Below the pieces are notes generated by a model. It ran no database searches, was not told the origin of the DNA, and worked only from the letters and a program-made list of their open reading frames with translations. This document shows, piece by piece, positions 60,183-64,000 of a stretch of DNA of 64,000 nucleotides. The number at the start of each line of letters is the position of its first letter. The stretch's first letter is position 1. The stretch spans positions 1 to 64,000 of the forward strand of contig CALUNE010000002.1 of NCBI GenBank assembly GCA_944321945.1, read 5' to 3'. Origin of the DNA: an uncultured Alistipes sp. GTDB taxonomy: Bacteria > Bacteroidota > Bacteroidia > Bacteroidales > Rikenellaceae. A program made the translations under genes and the position numbers.

Positions 60183-61447
60183 GACGCAGCTACGCCCTCG
60201 TGGGGCTGATCATGCTCTTCTGGTTCGTCATTTCGTTCATTACGAACATCATCGGACCGCTCATCCCCGACATCATCGACAATTTCCACCTGCAGCATCT
60301 GGCTCTGGCGGGGTTTATACCCATGTCGTTCTTCCTGGCCTACGGCATCATGTCGATCCCTTCGGGACTGCTGATCGAGCGCTTCAGCCAGAAGGCGGTT
60401 CTGACGGCGGGCTTCTCGCTGCCGCTCGTCGGATCGCTTCTCTTTGCGTGGGTTCCGACCTTTCCGATGCTGCTGGCGTCGTCGTTCATCATCGGACTGG
60501 GGATGGCCATGCTCCAGACGACGATCAATCCGCTGACGCGCGTAGCGGGCGGCGAGGAGAATTTCGCCTTCTTCTCGGTTCTGGGGCAATTGGTCTTCGG
60601 AGCGGCCTCGTTTGTCAGTCCGCTGGTCTACGCGGGTCTGGTCGAGCGCCTCACCTCCGGGGAGCCGCTGACGGGAATCACCTCCTGGCTGCAGTCGCTG
60701 ACCCCTGCTGCGCTGCCGTGGGTTTCGCTCTACTGGCTCTTCGCCGTGATTCTGGTGGCGGTGATCGTCATCGTGCTGGCGGTCCGCTTCCCGCGGCTCG
60801 AACTGCAGGAGAACGAGCGCAGCGGCGGCCTTCACTCCTACAAGGTGCTGCTCGGGAACCGTTACGTCTATCTCTTCTTCCTCGGCATGCTCTGCTATAC
60901 GGCCACGGAACAGGGCGTGGCCAACTGGATCTCGGAGTTTCTGCGGCAGTACCACGGCCTCGATCCGCAGACGGTCGGGGCGCCGACCGTCGGACGCTTC
61001 TGGGGTTACATGTCCGTCGGCTGCCTTGTCGGGCTCTTCGCCCTGAAACTCTGGGATGCGCGCGACGTGCTGAAGGTGGCCGGCCTGCTGGCCATCGGTT
61101 TTCTGCTGGCGGCGCTCTTCGGTCCTGCGGAGGTGGCTCTGGTGGCCTTCCCGGCCGTAGGATTCTCCATCTCGGTGATGTTTTCGATCATCATGTCGCT
61201 GGGGCTGAACTCCGTCGACCGCTACCACGGTTCGTTTGCCGGCATTCTCTGTACGGGCATTGCCGGCGGAGCCCTCGGTCCGCTGATTGTCGGCTGGCTG
61301 GGCGATTGGGTGGGGTTGCGCGCGGCGCTGCTGTTCGTCTGCGTGACGATTGCCTATATCATCGGCATCGCCTTCTGGGCGCGGCCGCTGGTCGACAACA
61401 AACACGGCTCGATCCGGGAGCTTTTCCATAAAAAGAACCGATCATGA
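60179..61447 (+). CDS. MFS sugar transporter (FucP/GluP-like)
   Basis: A 422-residue inner-membrane major facilitator protein with about 12 helices. MTM1 is YALVGLIMLFWFVISFITNIIGPLIPDII. The loop LLIERFSQKAVL lies in the position of the MFS signature between helices 2 and 3. It resembles proton-coupled fucose/glucose permeases of Bacteroidetes. Overlapping the kinase stop by four bases (ATGA) and overlapped by the next gene, it would bring the monosaccharide from the periplasm to the ROK kinase. Substrate by context: glucosamine, GlcNAc or the unsaturated uronate. Confidence 0.85.
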   Translation: MRRSYALVGLIMLFWFVISFITNIIGPLIPDIIDNFHLQHLALAGFIPMSFFLAYGIMSIPSGLLIERFSQKAVLTAGFSLPLVGSLLFAWVPTFPMLLASSFIIGLGMAMLQTTINPLTRVAGGEENFAFFSVLGQLVFGAASFVSPLVYAGLVERLTSGEPLTGITSWLQSLTPAALPWVSLYWLFAVILVAVIVIVLAVRFPRLELQENERSGGLHSYKVLLGNRYVYLFFLGMLCYTATEQGVANWISEFLRQYHGLDPQTVGAPTVGRFWGYMSVGCLVGLFALKLWDARDVLKVAGLLAIGFLLAALFGPAEVALVAFPAVGFSISVMFSIIMSLGLNSVDRYHGSFAGILCTGIAGGALGPLIVGWLGDWVGLRAALLFVCVTIAYIIGIAFWARPLVDNKHGSIRELFHKKNRS

Positions 61448-63984
61448 AGCGAATTGCGATCCTGGTCGCCGCGCTGCTGGCGGCCTCGGGAGCCTCGGCG
61501 CAGCTCCCGGCCGAGCAACATCTCGACAAAACGGCGCTCCGACCCCGCTACCGGCAGTGGATGCAGCCTGCGGGCGGCGTGGCCGTGACACAGAATCCGC
61601 CGTCGCTGCTCTGGCCCGCGGGCGGCGAGGGTGTCACGGGCTATCGGGTCGAACTCTCGCCGTCGGCGGAATTTCCCGCCGGGCGGACGCTTGTCAGCAC
61701 GCAGCCGTGGGCGGTCTGGGCCCTCCATGAACCGCTTGCCGCAGGACGCTACTGGTGGCGGGTGACGACCTTTGCCGAGGGGCGCGATCCGCAATGCTCG
61801 CAGACGTGCGAGTTTGTCGTGACGGATTCCGCGCGGCGTTTTGCCTCCCCGACGGGTGACGAACTCGTGCGGCGGGTTGCCGCGCAGCCGCATCCCCGGC
61901 TCTACGTGACGGGCGACCACCTCGCCGAATTGCGCCAGAGGGCCGCGTCGAATCCCGAGGCGCGGGAGTTCCTCACCCGCAGCCGCGCGAAGATCGACAT
62001 GGAACCCGTTCCGGTGGCACCGACGCGGCCGCGCGACACGACAGGCATGAGTCCCTTCCAGAAGCGCTCGCTCATCAACTTCATGTACCACAAGTTCGGC
62101 GAGGTGGTCACCCAGCCGATCGTCGACTTCTCGCTGGCGTGGCTGCTGACGGGCGACGAGGCGTGGCGTACGGCCGTAGTGCGCCATGCGCGGCATGTGG
62201 CGGCCCTTCCGGTCGACAGCGACGCCACGTCGGAGGATTTCAACCGCTCGGCCATCATGTACGGGCTGGCCTTCGGCTACGACACGGCCTGCGAGCGGAT
62301 GACCCCGGACGAACGGGCCGCCGTGCTCGAAGCGATCCGGGTGCGGGGCGAACGCTTCTTCCGGCAATACGTCCGCGATTTCGAGTGCCACTCGATGGAC
62401 AACCACGTCTGGCAGCACACCTTCCGCAACTTCTTCTTCACGGCCCTTGCCACGCTGGGCGACCTGCCCGAGGCCGAACGCTGGCTGCGCTACTGCTACG
62501 AGGTGTGGTGCGGACGCTTCCCGATTCTGGGGGGCGACGACGGTGGCTGGCACGACGGCAGCAGCTACATGCAGGCCAATCTGGTGACGTTCATCTACGT
62601 ACCCTTCGTGCTGACGCGGCTGACCGGCGTCGATTTCTTCGACCTGCCGTGGTATGACAACCTGCCGTCGTTCCTGGTCTACTCCTTCCCGAAGGACTCC
62701 TACGCCACGGGCTTCGGCGACGACTACGAGAAGATGACCTCCCCGACGCAGCTCTACATGGGCTTTGCCGATGCGCTGGCCCGCGAGACGGGGAGCGGTC
62801 TGGCGCGCTGGTATGCCGACCGGCTGATCGGTCCGGATCCAACGGTGCTCTACCGTTCGAAGGGCTTCACCCTCTATCGGATCCTCACCGACAAGCCCGT
62901 CGACAGCGTGGCGCCCGAGGCTCCGGCCCGCAATACGTCGCGTTTCTATCCCGATGCGGGTTTCTCGCTCATGCATACCGACCCGGCCGATGCGTCGGAC
63001 GATCTGATGGCGGCCTTTTTCGCCCTGCCGTTCGGCTCGACGGGCCATGCCCACGCCGCCCACAACGGCTTTACGATCAACTACGGCGGCCGTCAGCTCT
63101 TCGGCGGCACGGGCTACTACTCGAATTTCAACGACCGCCATACGCTGCTGCACTACCGCACGCGGGGTCACAATACGATTCTGGCCGACGGCCTGGCCCA
63201 GGTGATCGGCGAGAACGGCTACGGCTGGCTGGCCCGTTTTGCCGACACCGAGGCGCTGACCTATACGCTGGGCGATGCTTCGCACGCCTACGATTCGATC
63301 CGCACGCCGTTCTGGATCGACCGCATGCAGAAGTCCGGTGTGGAGTATACGCGGGAGAACGGTCTCGGCGATCCGGGCGTGACACGTTTCCGGCGCCACT
63401 TCCTCTTCCTGCGCCCCGACGTGATCGTCATCTACGACGAACTGGCGGCCCGTGAGCCCGTCACCTGGAGCTGGCTGCTGCACAGCCATCATCGGCTGAC
63501 GCGTTGCGGCGATTCGGCCGTCGCGGCCTCGAACGGCGTGGCCGAAGGCCGGATGGACCTCTTCACGACCGGAGATCTGGAGCTGACGCTGACCGACCGC
63601 TTCTTCTCGCCGGCCGTCAACTGGAAGAAGCGCACGGGCCCCGACGGCCGCGTCCAGGAGTATGTGAACCAGTGGCATTCGTCGTTCACGACCCCGGAGA
63701 AGCATGCCGCACAGCGATTCCTGGCCATCTTCCGCATCACGCCCGACGGAGGACGGACGGTCCGTCTCAAACGACACTCCGACGGTTCGTTCCGCGTCGG
63801 GGTGTGGACCGTGCGGGCCGAACTCGATGCCTCACGTCCGCCGCGCCTTGAGGTCATGGACCGTCGGGGCAATGCCGTGCTCTATAACACGGCGGAATCG
63901 ACGATCGGCGGCAGTACGCTGATCCGGCAGGCCGATGCGCCGGAGCGCGAGCTGGTTGACGTCGTGCCCGCGTCGGTGCGCTGA
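61444..63984 (+). CDS. PL15-like heparin/heparan sulfate exolyase (DUF4962 + heparinase II/III)
   Basis: An 846-residue exported protein (signal peptide to about residue 20, ASGASAQ). Residues of about 30-125 form a fibronectin-like domain (GVTGYRVELSPSAEFP, GRYWWRVTTFAEG). Residues 130-480 are a DUF4962-type helical barrel (HPRLYVTGDHLAELRQR, MDNHVWQHTFRNFFFTALATLGD). The rest is a heparinase II/III beta-sandwich (GHAHAAHNGFTINYGGRQLFGGTGYYSNF, RGHNTILADG). This resembles PL15 lyases, whose subfamily in heparin loci acts exolytically, more than PL21 heparinase II. It overlaps the transporter gene by four bases and ends unit C within the window. The last 16 bases of the window hold no feature. 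Confidence 0.82.
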   Translation: MKRIAILVAALLAASGASAQLPAEQHLDKTALRPRYRQWMQPAGGVAVTQNPPSLLWPAGGEGVTGYRVELSPSAEFPAGRTLVSTQPWAVWALHEPLAAGRYWWRVTTFAEGRDPQCSQTCEFVVTDSARRFASPTGDELVRRVAAQPHPRLYVTGDHLAELRQRAASNPEAREFLTRSRAKIDMEPVPVAPTRPRDTTGMSPFQKRSLINFMYHKFGEVVTQPIVDFSLAWLLTGDEAWRTAVVRHARHVAALPVDSDATSEDFNRSAIMYGLAFGYDTACERMTPDERAAVLEAIRVRGERFFRQYVRDFECHSMDNHVWQHTFRNFFFTALATLGDLPEAERWLRYCYEVWCGRFPILGGDDGGWHDGSSYMQANLVTFIYVPFVLTRLTGVDFFDLPWYDNLPSFLVYSFPKDSYATGFGDDYEKMTSPTQLYMGFADALARETGSGLARWYADRLIGPDPTVLYRSKGFTLYRILTDKPVDSVAPEAPARNTSRFYPDAGFSLMHTDPADASDDLMAAFFALPFGSTGHAHAAHNGFTINYGGRQLFGGTGYYSNFNDRHTLLHYRTRGHNTILADGLAQVIGENGYGWLARFADTEALTYTLGDASHAYDSIRTPFWIDRMQKSGVEYTRENGLGDPGVTRFRRHFLFLRPDVIVIYDELAAREPVTWSWLLHSHHRLTRCGDSAVAASNGVAEGRMDLFTTGDLELTLTDRFFSPAVNWKKRTGPDGRVQEYVNQWHSSFTTPEKHAAQRFLAIFRITPDGGRTVRLKRHSDGSFRVGVWTVRAELDASRPPRLEVMDRRGNAVLYNTAESTIGGSTLIRQADAPERELVDVVPASVR

Positions 63985-64000
63985 ACGCCTCCGTTCGGAT

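Overview
The window looks like chromosome of a GC-rich member of the Bacteroidales, most plausibly Alistipes or a close relative. The grounds are SusC/SusD pairs, Bacteroidetes-type promoters (TTTG, then 19 bases, then TAnnTTTG), Ser-type sulfatases, PG0541- and BACON-like proteins, and high G+C with long spurious antisense reading frames. No plasmid, insertion sequence or CRISPR array was seen. The genus is an inference.

Layout. 0-6.6 kb (mostly minus strand): tRNA-Ala, a PfkB sugar kinase, a 2-oxoacid:ferredoxin oxidoreductase (korAB) and the uronate pair kduD/kduI. 6.7-9.4 kb: a cleavable Xre/S24 repressor, a small unknown protein and an orphan phage terminase large subunit, then degenerate tandem repeats. 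10-26 kb: housekeeping genes. These are an outer-membrane barrel, a BACON-type lipoprotein, tsaD, tamB with exbB/exbD/tonB/DUF1573, an MtaD-like deaminase, tpx, a branching enzyme and a POT peptide transporter. 26.2-32.8 kb: a TetR regulator with a TolC-AcrA-AcrB type efflux operon and a small PG0541-like protein. 33.2-37.0 kb: a GH97 glycosidase, an MBL hydrolase and an SDR.

37.2-64 kb is a heparin/heparan sulfate utilization locus in three transcription units. Unit A (+): GH88, an unusual PL12-type lyase with a duplicated helical domain, a surface glycan-binding protein, SusC, SusD. Unit B (-): two PL12 heparan lyases and a PL13 heparin lyase. Unit C (+): two sulfatases, a PHP-type metal hydrolase of unknown role, a ROK kinase, an MFS transporter and a PL15-like exolyase. 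Expected flow: surface binding and cutting, import by SusCD, periplasmic lyases and sulfatases, GH88 release of the unsaturated uronate, MFS uptake and ROK phosphorylation of the amino sugar. The uronate would be handled by KduI and KduD, whose genes sit 31 kb away.

The most original observation is a direct repeat (ACAAA(A)TC-like, 21-base period) upstream of all three units, lying 67, 67 and 68 bases before a TAnnTTTG box. It looks like the binding site of one activator that is not encoded in this window. A second is an 18-base UxuR/ExuR-like palindrome at the kduI promoter.
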